Origin: an uncultured Bacteroidales bacterium
GTDB taxonomy: Bacteria; Bacteroidota; Bacteroidia; Bacteroidales; Paludibacteraceae
Assembly: GCA_944321895.1 (NCBI GenBank)
Contig: CALUNA010000002.1
Coordinates: forward strand, 1-64,000
Direction of reading: 5' to 3'
DNA length: 64,000 nt
A model generated the notes under the pieces. The model did no database searches. It was not told where the DNA came from and saw only the letters and a program-made list of their open reading frames with translations. Shown in pieces: positions 17,001 to 24,848 of this stretch (position 1 is its first letter; every line of letters starts with the position of its first letter). The translations under genes were made by a program, and so were the position numbers.

Positions 17001-18594
17001 GCATTCTATTCCGGGAATTTCGCTTATTTCTCCGCCGCCGCATCACGATATTTATTCCATAGAGGATCTGGCACAGCTGATTTTCGACCTGAAAAATGTC
17101 AATCCGCGTGCCCGTATCAGCGTGAAGCTTGTGTCCGAGAGCGGTGTGGGCACCATTGCGGCCGGTGTGGCCAAGGCCAAAGCCGACATGATTGTCATTA
17201 GCGGATGCGAGGGCGGAACGGGTGCAAGTCCGGCAAGTTCCATCAAGCATGCTGGCCTGCCGTCGGAAATAGGCCTTTCGGAAACACAGCAGACCCTGGT
17301 GCTGAACAACCTGCGCGGGCAGGTAACGTTGCAGGTGGATGGCCAGCTGAAAACCGGCCGTGACATTATTATCCAGGCCTTGCTTGGCGCGGAAGAATTC
17401 GGTTTTGCCACCAGTGCGCTGATTGTGTTGGGTTGCGTAATGATGCGCAAATGCCATGTCAATACCTGTCTGGTTGGGGTTGCCACGCAAAACGAAGAGT
17501 TGCGGAAGCGTTTTCTCGGCCGTTCGGAATATCTGGTCAATTTCTTTACTTTCCTTGCGCAGGAAGTGCGCGAATGGCTGGCAGAAATGGGATTCACCAA
17601 AATGGATGACATTATCGGCCGTTCCGACCTGTTGTTTCCCAAACCTCCGGTAGGTGACCATACCATTGACAAGCTGGATTTGTCCAGAATTCTGTATCGT
17701 CCGGCGGAGGCCGGCAAATTTGCCTGCCGCAAGCAGAAGGAGCAGGTGCATCAGATAGAGGATGTCATAGACCAGCGTTTGATCAAAGCGGCGCTTCCGA
17801 CATTGAAATCGCTGATGCCCATAGAGCTGCATTTGCCCATTTGCAACACGGATCGTTCCACGGGTGCCATGTTGTCCGGTGAGATTGCGGTCCGGTTCGG
17901 CAACGATGGTTTGCCCGATGATACCATCCGGTGTAATTTTTCCGGTTCGGCGGGGCAGAGTTTCGGTGCTTTTCTGGCCCATGGCATTACGTTCCATTTG
18001 TCCGGTGAGGCCAACGATTATCTGGGCAAGGGCTTGTCGGGCGGAAAAATCATTGTCGTGCCGCCCAAAGGTTCGTTGTTTGCTCCGGAGCAGAATATTA
18101 TTGCCGGAAATACGTTGCTGTATGGCGCGACATCCGGTGAGGTGTATATCAACGGCATTGTTGGAGAACGTTTCTGTGTGCGCAACAGCGGTGCCATAGC
18201 CGTGGTTGAAGGCGTCGGTGACCATTGCTGCGAATACATGACCGGCGGCCGCACTGTTGTGTTGGGAAATGTGGGCCGCAACTTTGCTGCCGGCATGAGC
18301 GGCGGCATAGCATACGTGTGGAACAAGAACGACAATTTTGATTTCTTCTGCAATATGGAAATGGTGGAATTGTCGCTTATTGAGGAGGCCGCAGACAACA
18401 AGGAACTGCACCATCTGGTGTCGGAGCATTACGAACATACGCAAAGCCCGTTGGCAAAACGCATGTTGGACAATTGGGACGAATATGTGCGGCAATTCAT
18501 TAAAGTAATGCCGATAGAATATAAAAAGGTCCTTCATGATGAGCAAATGAAGTCATTGCAGCAGAAAATTGCCAACATGGAACAGGATTATTGA
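14080..18594 (+). CDS. gltB: Glutamate synthase large subunit
   Basis: 1504 residues, full length. Reaction: glutamine plus 2-oxoglutarate to two glutamates. The N-terminal nucleophile is expected at Cys22 (EHDACGVGLL) after removal of a 21-residue propeptide. The glutaminase domain spans about 22-430, the central domain about 450-760, and the FMN/synthase domain about 830-1200 (MSFGSISKEAHEA, then GGKSNTGEGGEDAAR). The 3Fe-4S cysteines are in CVMMRKCHVNTC. The C-terminal beta-helix has repeated GG-x-x-x-V/I turns. It works as a complex with GltD, whose gene starts 30 bases downstream. Confidence 0.97.
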   Translation: MQQSSTKKEQGLYSPEYEHDACGVGLLVNIHGGKSHKIVENALQVLEHMNHRGAEGADPKTGDGAGIMVQIPHEFILLQGIPVPEKGKYGTGLVFLPKAQSGQDALMSIVEQEISGAGLQLLATRDVPVNSEILGEGSAATEPAIKQIFVISPDEVDEVGLGRVLYVLRKKIERKVLQSDIAGKKDFYVVSLSNRNIVYKGMLTSLQLRYYYLDLINPYFTSGLALVHSRFSTNTFPTWSLAQPFRLLGHNGEINTIRGNRKWMEARESVLCPETLGGDIDVLKPLIQPDMSDSASLDNVMEFFMMSGMSLPHVLSMLVPESFNEKNPISEDLKAFYEYHSIVMEPWDGPATLLFSDGRYAGGMLDRNGLRPARYLITQNDMMVIASEAGVLAFDAAEIKEKGRLKPGKLILVDTEQGKIYHDKELKEELAAAHPYRDWLSKNRVKLDTISSGRTVRCDVPDYAAYLHTFGFHKEDVERIIVPMATDSKEPVASMGNDTPLALFSQKPQLLFNYFRQQFAQVTNPPIDPIREELVMSLSSYIGVINKNLLVQSPEVCKMVNLKSPVITNTDVDILRNLRYKGFRTITLPMTFDISTGAEGLEKGIGRLCAEAEKAVKEDFNYIILSDRGIGETQAPIPSLLAVSAVHNHLISKRLRVQTAIVVETGEAREVMHFALLLGYGASAINPYMAFAVLDRLVKDKEIQLDYHTAEKNYLKAVNKGLLKVISKMGISTMGSYRGAQLFEAVGMSQELIDRYFCGTTSKIGGVTLEEIYRDIAKFHKDAYTDHEQYLAHNGIYSYRKNGEFHAWNPETITALQVATRLGSYKKFKEFTALVDNKEQPVFLRDRLDFKRNPIDISLVEPVEAITKRFVTGAMSFGSISKEAHEAMAIAMNMLGGKSNTGEGGEDAARFAVREDGTSARSAIKQVASGRFGVTAEYLVNADEIQIKVAQGAKPGEGGQLPGFKVNEVIARTRHSIPGISLISPPPHHDIYSIEDLAQLIFDLKNVNPRARISVKLVSESGVGTIAAGVAKAKADMIVISGCEGGTGASPASSIKHAGLPSEIGLSETQQTLVLNNLRGQVTLQVDGQLKTGRDIIIQALLGAEEFGFATSALIVLGCVMMRKCHVNTCLVGVATQNEELRKRFLGRSEYLVNFFTFLAQEVREWLAEMGFTKMDDIIGRSDLLFPKPPVGDHTIDKLDLSRILYRPAEAGKFACRKQKEQVHQIEDVIDQRLIKAALPTLKSLMPIELHLPICNTDRSTGAMLSGEIAVRFGNDGLPDDTIRCNFSGSAGQSFGAFLAHGITFHLSGEANDYLGKGLSGGKIIVVPPKGSLFAPEQNIIAGNTLLYGATSGEVYINGIVGERFCVRNSGAIAVVEGVGDHCCEYMTGGRTVVLGNVGRNFAAGMSGGIAYVWNKNDNFDFFCNMEMVELSLIEEAADNKELHHLVSEHYEHTQSPLAKRMLDNWDEYVRQFIKVMPIEYKKVLHDEQMKSLQQKIANMEQDY

Positions 18595-18624
18595 TTTATG
18601 CAACAAGTTTAAAGCTAAGAGATT

Positions 18625-20058
18625 ATGGGAGATCCGAAAGCATTTCTAACGATAGGAAGAAAAGAGGCAGGCTATCGTCCTGTCCAGCAACGAAAATATG
18701 ATTTTGCGGAAGTGGAGCTTACGTTCAATGATGAGGACTGTCATTTGCAGGCTTCGCGTTGTATGGATTGCGGTGTGCCCTTCTGTCACTGGAACTGTCC
18801 TTTGGGCAACCGTCAGCCGGAATGGCAGGATGCCGTGTACAAGGGAAACTGGCGGGAGGCCTACCGTATTTTGCAGGAAACCGATGATTTTCCGGAGTTT
18901 ACCGGTCGTGTTTGTCCCGCCTTGTGTGAAAAAGGCTGTGTGCTGGCCTTGTCGGCCAATGCGGCAGTAACTATCCGCAACAACGAAGCGGCCATTATTG
19001 AAAAAGCCTTTTCAGAAGGCTACGTAACGGCATGTCCGCCACGCACACGCACGGGAAAGCGCGTAGCCGTAATCGGTTCCGGACCGGCAGGACTGGCGTG
19101 TGCCAACCAGCTCAACCGCAAGGGACACACGGTGGATGTCTTTGAAAAGGATGAACGTATCGGCGGTTTGTTGCGTCTGGGTATTCCGGATTTCAAGTTG
19201 AATAAAGGTGTGATAGACCGACGCCTGAAACTGTTGGAACAGGAAGGCATTTCGTTTGTGTGCAACACACCGGTAGGTGATGACAAGAAAGCCCTGTCAG
19301 ACATGCTTGGCAAATATGATGCCGTGTGCGTGGCGATAGGTTCGGGCCAGCCGCGCGACTTGCAGGTGGAAGGGCGCGACCTGAAAGGCGTCTATTTTGC
19401 GCTGGAATTGCTGAAACAGCAGAACCGGTTGGTTGCTGGCGACAGCGTGGAGCCGGAGCAACTGATTTCCGCCAAGGGAAAACGCGTGCTTGTCATTGGA
19501 GGCGGTGATACGGGCTCCGACTGTGTCGGGACGAGCATACGGCAAGGAGCAACCAGCGTGTTGCAGATAGAAATCATGCCCAAGCCGCCGGTTGACAAGA
19601 ATCCGGAGACACCATGGCCCAACTATCCCCGGATTTTGAAGACATCCACTTCGCATCAGGAAGGCTGTGAACGGCGGTGGAGTTTGGACACGGTTCGCTT
19701 TATCGGCAAGAACGGTGTCCTGAAACAGGTAGAGGTTGCACCCGTAACTTGGCAGACAGGCGAGGATGGGCGCATGGTTCCCCGGCGTGCCGCGCAGACG
19801 GAGTTGCTCGATGTGGACCTGGTTTTTCTGGCCATGGGCTTTGTTCACCCCGTTTATGAAGGGCTTGTCGAAAATCTGGGTGTGGAACTTGATGCACGGC
19901 ACAATGTCCGTGTCGATGCGGACAACAGAACATCCGTGCCCAAAGTGTTTGCGGCCGGCGATGCTTCATACGGTGCCGGTCTGGTTGTCCGTGCCATTGC
20001 ATCGGGGCGCAAGGCCGCAGCTGCCATAGATGATTATTTGTCGAACCTTGAAAAATAA
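18625..20058 (+). CDS. gltD: Glutamate synthase small subunit
   Basis: 477 residues. It passes electrons from NAD(P)H through FAD and two 4Fe-4S centres to GltB. The N-terminal cysteine region CMDCGVPFCHWNCPLGN (about 50-66) and VCPALCEKGC (about 95-104) bind the clusters. An FAD Rossmann motif (VIGSGPAGLACA, about 150) and an NADPH motif (VIGGGDTGSDCVG, about 290) follow, and the C-terminus has the FAAGDASYGAGLVVRA FAD-closing motif. It is followed after only 6 bases by asnB, so the three genes are co-transcribed. Confidence 0.97.
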   Translation: MGDPKAFLTIGRKEAGYRPVQQRKYDFAEVELTFNDEDCHLQASRCMDCGVPFCHWNCPLGNRQPEWQDAVYKGNWREAYRILQETDDFPEFTGRVCPALCEKGCVLALSANAAVTIRNNEAAIIEKAFSEGYVTACPPRTRTGKRVAVIGSGPAGLACANQLNRKGHTVDVFEKDERIGGLLRLGIPDFKLNKGVIDRRLKLLEQEGISFVCNTPVGDDKKALSDMLGKYDAVCVAIGSGQPRDLQVEGRDLKGVYFALELLKQQNRLVAGDSVEPEQLISAKGKRVLVIGGGDTGSDCVGTSIRQGATSVLQIEIMPKPPVDKNPETPWPNYPRILKTSTSHQEGCERRWSLDTVRFIGKNGVLKQVEVAPVTWQTGEDGRMVPRRAAQTELLDVDLVFLAMGFVHPVYEGLVENLGVELDARHNVRVDADNRTSVPKVFAAGDASYGAGLVVRAIASGRKAAAAIDDYLSNLEK

Positions 20059-20064
20059 AATACC

Positions 20065-21729
20065 ATGTGTGGAATAATAGGAATATTCAATATTAAGTCC
20101 GAGCCGGAGAAGTTGCGCTCCCAAGCCTTGCAAATGTCCAAACGTATCCGTCACCGCGGTCCGGACTGGTCGGGCATTTATGTGGGTAGGACAGCCATTC
20201 TGGCTCACGAGCGTTTGTCCATTGTAGACCCGGCATCGGGCGGCCAGCCCCTGAAAAGTCCGGATGGGAAACTGATTCTTTCGGTGAACGGTGAAATTTA
20301 CAACCACAGGGAGTTGCGTGCCGGTATCTGCCGCGATTATCCGTTCCGGACGGGTTCGGACTGCGAGGTGATTCTGGCGCTTTACCGTAAGAAAGGTATT
20401 GATTTTTTGGAAGACCTGAGCGGAATTTTCGCTTTTGCCCTTTACGATGAGGAGCAGGACCGTTTTCTGATTGCGCGCGATTCCATTGGTGTGATTCCGT
20501 TGTATATGGGAACGGATACGGAGGGCCGTGTCTATGTGGCTTCCGAGCTGAAAGCACTTGAGGGTTATTGTTCCGATTACCATCCGTTCCTTCCCGGCCA
20601 TTATTACGACAGTGCGACCGGACAGCTTGTCAGATGGTACAAGCGCGATTGGGAGCAGTATGATGCGGTCAAGGACAATGGCGCGGATATTCAGGCCTTG
20701 CGCAGGTCTTTGTGCGATGCGGTTCACCGGCAACTGATGAGCGATGTGCCTTATGGCGTGTTGCTGTCCGGCGGTCTGGATTCGTCCATTGTTTCCGCCA
20801 TAGCCAAGCGCTATGCCGCCAAGCGTGTGGAAACGGACAATGTCGGTGATGCGTGGTGGCCCCGGTTGCATTCATTTGCCGTTGGCCTGGAGGGCGCGCC
20901 CGATTTGGAAGCGGCCCGTAAGGTGGCCGAATATATAGGGACAGTCCATCATGAGATTCATTTTACGATTCAGGAAGGTCTGGACGCCTTGCGTGATGTG
21001 ATTTATTATATCGAAACCTATGATGTCACCACCGTGCGCGCCTCGACACCGATGTATTTGTTGGCACGTGTCATCAAGTCCATGGGCATAAAGATGGTAC
21101 TTTCCGGCGAGGGAGCCGATGAAATCTTCGGTGGTTATCTTTATTTCCACAAAGCACCCAACGCGCGTGCATTTCACGAGGAGTGCGTTCGTAAAATCGG
21201 CAAATTGTATTTATACGATTGTCTTCGTGCCAACAAAGCCCTGTCGGCCTGGGGAGTGGAAGGGCGCGTGCCGTTCCTTGACAAGGAGTTCATGGATGTA
21301 GCCATGCGGCTGAATCCGGAAATGAAAATGGCCAAAGATGGTCGTATTGAAAAATGGGTGTTGCGCAAGGCGTTTGAAGACATGTTGCCGGAAAGTATTG
21401 TCTGGCGGCAGAAGGAGCAGTTTTCCGATGGTGTGGGCTACAGCTGGATAGATGTGCTGAAACAAATCACATCGGAGCGCGTGTCTGATGCGGAGATGGC
21501 GCATGCGGCCGAACGCTTCCCGATTAACCCGCCGATGAACAAGGAGGAGTATTTCTACCGCAGCATTTTTGAGGAGCATTTCCCGTCGGATGCGGCAGCG
21601 CGTACGGTGCCTTCGGAACGTTCGGTGGCGTGCAGCACGGCTACGGCTCTGGAATGGGATGAATCGTTCCGCAAGCTGAACGATCCATCGGGACGTGCCG
21701 TGAAGAACGTGCACAAGCAAAGTTATTGA
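20065..21729 (+). CDS. asnB: Asparagine synthase (glutamine-hydrolysing)
   Basis: 554 residues. It makes asparagine from aspartate, glutamine and ATP. Cys2 of MCGIIGIF is the glutaminase nucleophile after Met removal. The glutaminase domain spans about 2-200 (RHRGPDWSG, VNGEIYNH). The synthetase domain carries the pyrophosphate loop SGGLDSSI (about 234-241) and GEGADEIFGGY (about 350). It sits at the end of the nitrogen block and consumes the glutamine made by GlnN, giving an output for fixed ammonium next to glutamate. Confidence 0.96.
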   Translation: MCGIIGIFNIKSEPEKLRSQALQMSKRIRHRGPDWSGIYVGRTAILAHERLSIVDPASGGQPLKSPDGKLILSVNGEIYNHRELRAGICRDYPFRTGSDCEVILALYRKKGIDFLEDLSGIFAFALYDEEQDRFLIARDSIGVIPLYMGTDTEGRVYVASELKALEGYCSDYHPFLPGHYYDSATGQLVRWYKRDWEQYDAVKDNGADIQALRRSLCDAVHRQLMSDVPYGVLLSGGLDSSIVSAIAKRYAAKRVETDNVGDAWWPRLHSFAVGLEGAPDLEAARKVAEYIGTVHHEIHFTIQEGLDALRDVIYYIETYDVTTVRASTPMYLLARVIKSMGIKMVLSGEGADEIFGGYLYFHKAPNARAFHEECVRKIGKLYLYDCLRANKALSAWGVEGRVPFLDKEFMDVAMRLNPEMKMAKDGRIEKWVLRKAFEDMLPESIVWRQKEQFSDGVGYSWIDVLKQITSERVSDAEMAHAAERFPINPPMNKEEYFYRSIFEEHFPSDAAARTVPSERSVACSTATALEWDESFRKLNDPSGRAVKNVHKQSY

Positions 21730-21803
21730 TTACTCTTGTTGCATAAAGAGGATGATGCTGCCGGAAACATGTGTTGGGCTGATACGGTTTCTGTGCGGCG
21801 GAG

Positions 21804-21839
21804 GCAGGCGAAGTTGTGGTAATTTCGCCTGCTTTTTTT
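21804..21839 (+). terminator. Terminator of the glt-asnB unit
   Basis: GCAGGCGAA (21804-21812) pairs with TTTCGCCTGC (21823-21832) and is followed by seven T residues. It ends the plus-strand nitrogen block. Confidence 0.8.
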
Positions 21840-21845
21840 GCTGCC

Positions 21846-21883
21846 TAAAAATAAGGCCGGCAATGTCCAATCGCCGGCCTTAT
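21846..21883 (-). terminator. Terminator of the minus-strand oxidoreductase gene
   Basis: On the minus strand, ATAAGGCCGGC (21883-21873) pairs with GCCGGCCTTAT (21861-21851) and is followed by TTTTTA. It faces the asnB terminator, so the two converging transcripts each have their own stop. Confidence 0.75.
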
Positions 21884-21901
21884 GGTTGTTGCTTAATCAT
21901 G

Positions 21902-24187
21902 TCACGCCTGTTTTTGCAGATACTGGTCCATGGCTTTGGCAGCTTTTCGGCCGTCGCTCATGGCAAGGATGACCGTGGCACCGCCTCTGACAATGTCTCC
22001 TCCGGCAAAAATGGCGGGAATGGAACTTTGCATGGTTTCTTCATTCACCACGATTGTGCCCCGCTTGCTGATGTCAAGCCCGCTTACGGAATTGGGAATC
22101 AGCGGATTCGGTGAAACGCCCACGCTGACAATGACCAAATCGACATCCACCAGTATCGTTTGTCCTTCCACGGGCACCGGGCTGCGGCGTCCGCTCTCGT
22201 CCGGTTCGCCGAGCTGCATGACCTGAAGCCGCATTTTGCTGACGCGTCCGTGTTCATCCGGCAGGTACTCAATCGGGTTATGCAGGGTGATGAACTCAAC
22301 GCCTTCTTCCTTGGCGTGCTTTACTTCTTCCACGCGGGCGGGCATTTCCTGTTCGCTGCGCCGGTATACAATCATGGCGTGTTCCGCTCCCAGACGTCTT
22401 GCAGTTCTTACGGAGTCCATGGCGGTGTTTCCTCCTCCGATGACAGCCACGTTTTTTCCGTGCAGGACAGGTGTGTCGGCATCCGGATTGGCCGCATCCA
22501 TCAGGTTTACGCGGGTCAGGTACTCGTTGCTGCTCATGACGCCTATCAGGTTTTCTCCCTTGATGTTCATGAATCTGGGCAGTCCGGCGCCGCTACCGAC
22601 AAAGATGCCTTTGAAACCGTCTTCTTCCAGTTGTTGTATGGTAATGGTTTTTCCGATGATGGTGTCTTTCTCGAAGCGGACGCCCATTTTTTCCAAATTC
22701 TGGATTTCCACGTCCACTATTTTGTTCGGCAAACGGAACTCCGGTATGCCGTATTTGAGCACGCCGCCTATTTCGTGCAAGGCTTCGAACACGGTTACGT
22801 CATAGCCTGCTTTTGCCATGTCGCCGGCAAAGGCGAGTCCGGCCGGTCCTGAGCCTACTACGGCTATTTTGATGCCGTTGGCCGGTGCCGTTTCCGGGAT
22901 GGACATGTGTCCGCTTTCGCGTTCATAGTCGGCCGCAAAACGTTCCAGATAGCCTATGGCGACGGCTGGTTTGCCCATTTTCAGATGAATGCATTTGCTT
23001 TCGCACTGTTTTTCCTGCGGGCAGACGCGGCCGCAAACGGCCGGCAACGTGGAACTTTGCTTGATGACGCGAGCCGCTTCCAGAATTTCTCCACGTTCTA
23101 CATTTTTGATAAATTCCGGTATGTTGATGCCAACCGGGCAGCCCTGCATGCAACTCGGGTTGGCGCAATCCAGACAACGTTTGGCTTCCAGCAAAGCCTG
23201 TTCGCGTGTCAGGCCGCAGTTCACTTCCTCCGTAAAGGTTGTGATGCGGTAGGCCGGCTCCAGTTCGTTCATTTTGACGCGCTCAATCTCCGTGCGCTCC
23301 TTGGGCTTCATGGATTTGCGCAATTCGGCACGCCATTCGGCATCGCGGCCGGTGCAGGCGCCGTTCTCCTTTTCCTTGCAGTGCAGGATGGCTTCTTTTT
23401 CTTCTTCTTTGTAGCCTCCCAGGCGCAACAGCATTTCGTCGAAATCGACCTGGTGCGCATCAAATTCGGGCCCGTCCACGCATACGAACCTGGTTTTGCC
23501 GCCTACGGTGATACGGCATGCGCCGCACATGCCCGTTCCGTCCACCATGATGGTGTTGAGCGAGGCTTCCGTCGGGATGTCGTATTTTTTTGTCAGCAGA
23601 GCCACGAACTTCATCATGATGGCCGGTCCGATAGTGATGCATTTGTCCACTTTTTCGCGCTTGATGACTTCTTCCACGCCTTGTGTAACCAGTCCTTTCT
23701 GGCCGTATGAGCCGTCGTCGGTCATGATAATCACTTCGTCGGAAACGGCAGCAAGCTGTTTTTCCAGGATAATCAGTTCTTTGGTACGTGCCGCCAGCAC
23801 TGTAACAACACGGTTTCCGGCTTTTTTGAGTGCTTCGGCTATGGGCAGCATCGGTGCGGCGCCTACTCCTCCGCAAGCGCATACGACGGTCCCGAATTTG
23901 TCTATGTGCGTGGCTTTGCCCAACGGTCCGACAACATCCGTGATATAGTCTCCGACTTCCAGATTGCATATCTTGGCGGATGAGACGCCTATTTTCTGAA
24001 TGACGATAGTGATGGTGCCTTTTTCCGTATTGGCCGAGGCAATGGTCAGAGGTACACGTTCACCTTTTTCGCCGACCTTGACGATTACGAAGTGGCCGGC
24101 CTTGCGTGAGCGGGCAATGAGCGGTGCTTCTATTTCAAGTTTTACGACATTTGCAGAAAAATGTTCTTTACTGACAACTTTATTCAT
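21902..24187 (-). CDS. NfnA/NfnB-type fusion: ferredoxin-NADP reductase alpha plus GltD-like subunit
   Basis: 761 residues from the ATG at 24187 (MNKVVSKEHFSANVV); the longer frame upstream adds an unlikely 20 residues. The first ~280 residues form a dihydroorotate-dehydrogenase-electron-transfer-like FAD/NAD module with a 2Fe-2S site (GMCGACRITV and a later Cys). The remainder is a GltD-like module with N-terminal cluster cysteines (CLDCANPSCMQGCPVGI) and two Rossmann motifs (VVGSGPAGLAFA, VIGGGNTAMDSV). Separate NfnA and NfnB proteins carry out electron bifurcation between NADH, NADPH and ferredoxin; fused forms are annotated in Bacteroidales as bifunctional. Its exact role (Nfn-type redox balancing or glutamate synthase accessory) is not settled by sequence. 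Confidence 0.88.
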   Translation of the reverse strand: MNKVVSKEHFSANVVKLEIEAPLIARSRKAGHFVIVKVGEKGERVPLTIASANTEKGTITIVIQKIGVSSAKICNLEVGDYITDVVGPLGKATHIDKFGTVVCACGGVGAAPMLPIAEALKKAGNRVVTVLAARTKELIILEKQLAAVSDEVIIMTDDGSYGQKGLVTQGVEEVIKREKVDKCITIGPAIMMKFVALLTKKYDIPTEASLNTIMVDGTGMCGACRITVGGKTRFVCVDGPEFDAHQVDFDEMLLRLGGYKEEEKEAILHCKEKENGACTGRDAEWRAELRKSMKPKERTEIERVKMNELEPAYRITTFTEEVNCGLTREQALLEAKRCLDCANPSCMQGCPVGINIPEFIKNVERGEILEAARVIKQSSTLPAVCGRVCPQEKQCESKCIHLKMGKPAVAIGYLERFAADYERESGHMSIPETAPANGIKIAVVGSGPAGLAFAGDMAKAGYDVTVFEALHEIGGVLKYGIPEFRLPNKIVDVEIQNLEKMGVRFEKDTIIGKTITIQQLEEDGFKGIFVGSGAGLPRFMNIKGENLIGVMSSNEYLTRVNLMDAANPDADTPVLHGKNVAVIGGGNTAMDSVRTARRLGAEHAMIVYRRSEQEMPARVEEVKHAKEEGVEFITLHNPIEYLPDEHGRVSKMRLQVMQLGEPDESGRRSPVPVEGQTILVDVDLVIVSVGVSPNPLIPNSVSGLDISKRGTIVVNEETMQSSIPAIFAGGDIVRGGATVILAMSDGRKAAKAMDQYLQKQA

Positions 24188-24225
24188 TTTTTGTGAGATT
24201 ATGATTTTATTTGAAATATGACGTG

Positions 24226-24233
24226 CAAAGTTA
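24226..24233 (-). promoter_or_regulatory. -7 box for the NfnAB-type gene
   Basis: On the minus strand this reads TAACTTTG, fitting TAnnTTTG, 38 bases upstream of the chosen ATG. That spacing also supports the shorter start at 24187. Confidence 0.5.
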
Positions 24234-24449
24234 CAAAATAATTGCAAAACGACGAAACTTTAAGACAAATAACACTTGCCATCGCTTTGGGAGATGCGAA
24301 ATGTCAACAAAGAGAAAATATGTGCCGTAGAAGAATTTGCCAACTCTCTTGTTTGAATCTGAAAAAGAACTTATTTTTGCGATTCAGACAGATGGAAGAA
24401 CCTGAAAATCCGAAAAAGAGTAGGGATAGACTAAAAAAGGAATATAATT

Positions 24450-24728
24450 ATGAAAAAACTGGTTTTTGCGGCGGCGTTGGCATGTATGGGTTTGGCATTT
24501 TCATCTTGTGGTGATACTCCTGGTTGTTATGAAATTACTCAGACAATTGGAGATTCAAAAACAATCTCCTATTACTATGGAACTAAAGATGATGTTGAAT
24601 TATACATAGCAAATCTTGAAAAAGTGGCAGAAGTAAGCCATGTGGATGTTAAATACACAAAAAAGAAAGTGTCTAAATCAGAATCAGATTGTGTAGGTGT
24701 AGATTTTGATATAAATCTATCATTTTAA
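24450..24728 (+). CDS. Small lipoprotein of unknown function
   Basis: 92 residues with a lipoprotein signal (MKKLVFAAALACMGLAFSSC, Cys20). The mature 72 residues contain two further cysteines (GCYEI and DCVGV) that could pair, and a polar, lysine-rich C-terminal half. I recognise no domain. It stands alone with its own very strong terminator. Its A/T-rich codons differ somewhat from guaA next door. It is a real gene by its signal peptide, codon pattern and terminator. Confidence 0.7.
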   Translation: MKKLVFAAALACMGLAFSSCGDTPGCYEITQTIGDSKTISYYYGTKDDVELYIANLEKVAEVSHVDVKYTKKKVSKSESDCVGVDFDINLSF

Positions 24729-24745
24729 AACAAGAATTTGGATAG

Positions 24746-24786
24746 ATTGAGGTTATCTGATGTAGTCAGATAACCTCAATTTTTAT
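24746..24786 (+). terminator. Perfect terminator of the small lipoprotein gene
   Basis: ATTGAGGTTATCTGA (24746-24760) and its exact complement (24766-24780) around a 5-base loop, then TTTTTA. The stem is 15 bp without a mismatch. Confidence 0.9.
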
Positions 24787-24792
24787 TATCCG

Positions 24793-24823
24793 TTTGTTTT
24801 GCCGTTCTTTTTGCTTACATTTG
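24793..24823 (+). promoter_or_regulatory. guaA promoter
   Basis: -33 TTTG (24793-24796) and -7 TACATTTG (24816-24823), 19-base spacer. The guaA start lies 25 bases downstream, so the leader is very short. Confidence 0.7.
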
Positions 24824-24848
24824 CACTTTCATTTCTCAAAATTGAATT

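Noticed and set aside
16258..18546. A 762-codon open frame antisense to gltB
   Set aside because: It mirrors gltB exactly, is rich in His, Arg and Gln, has no recognisable domain, and arises from the codon bias of the true gene.
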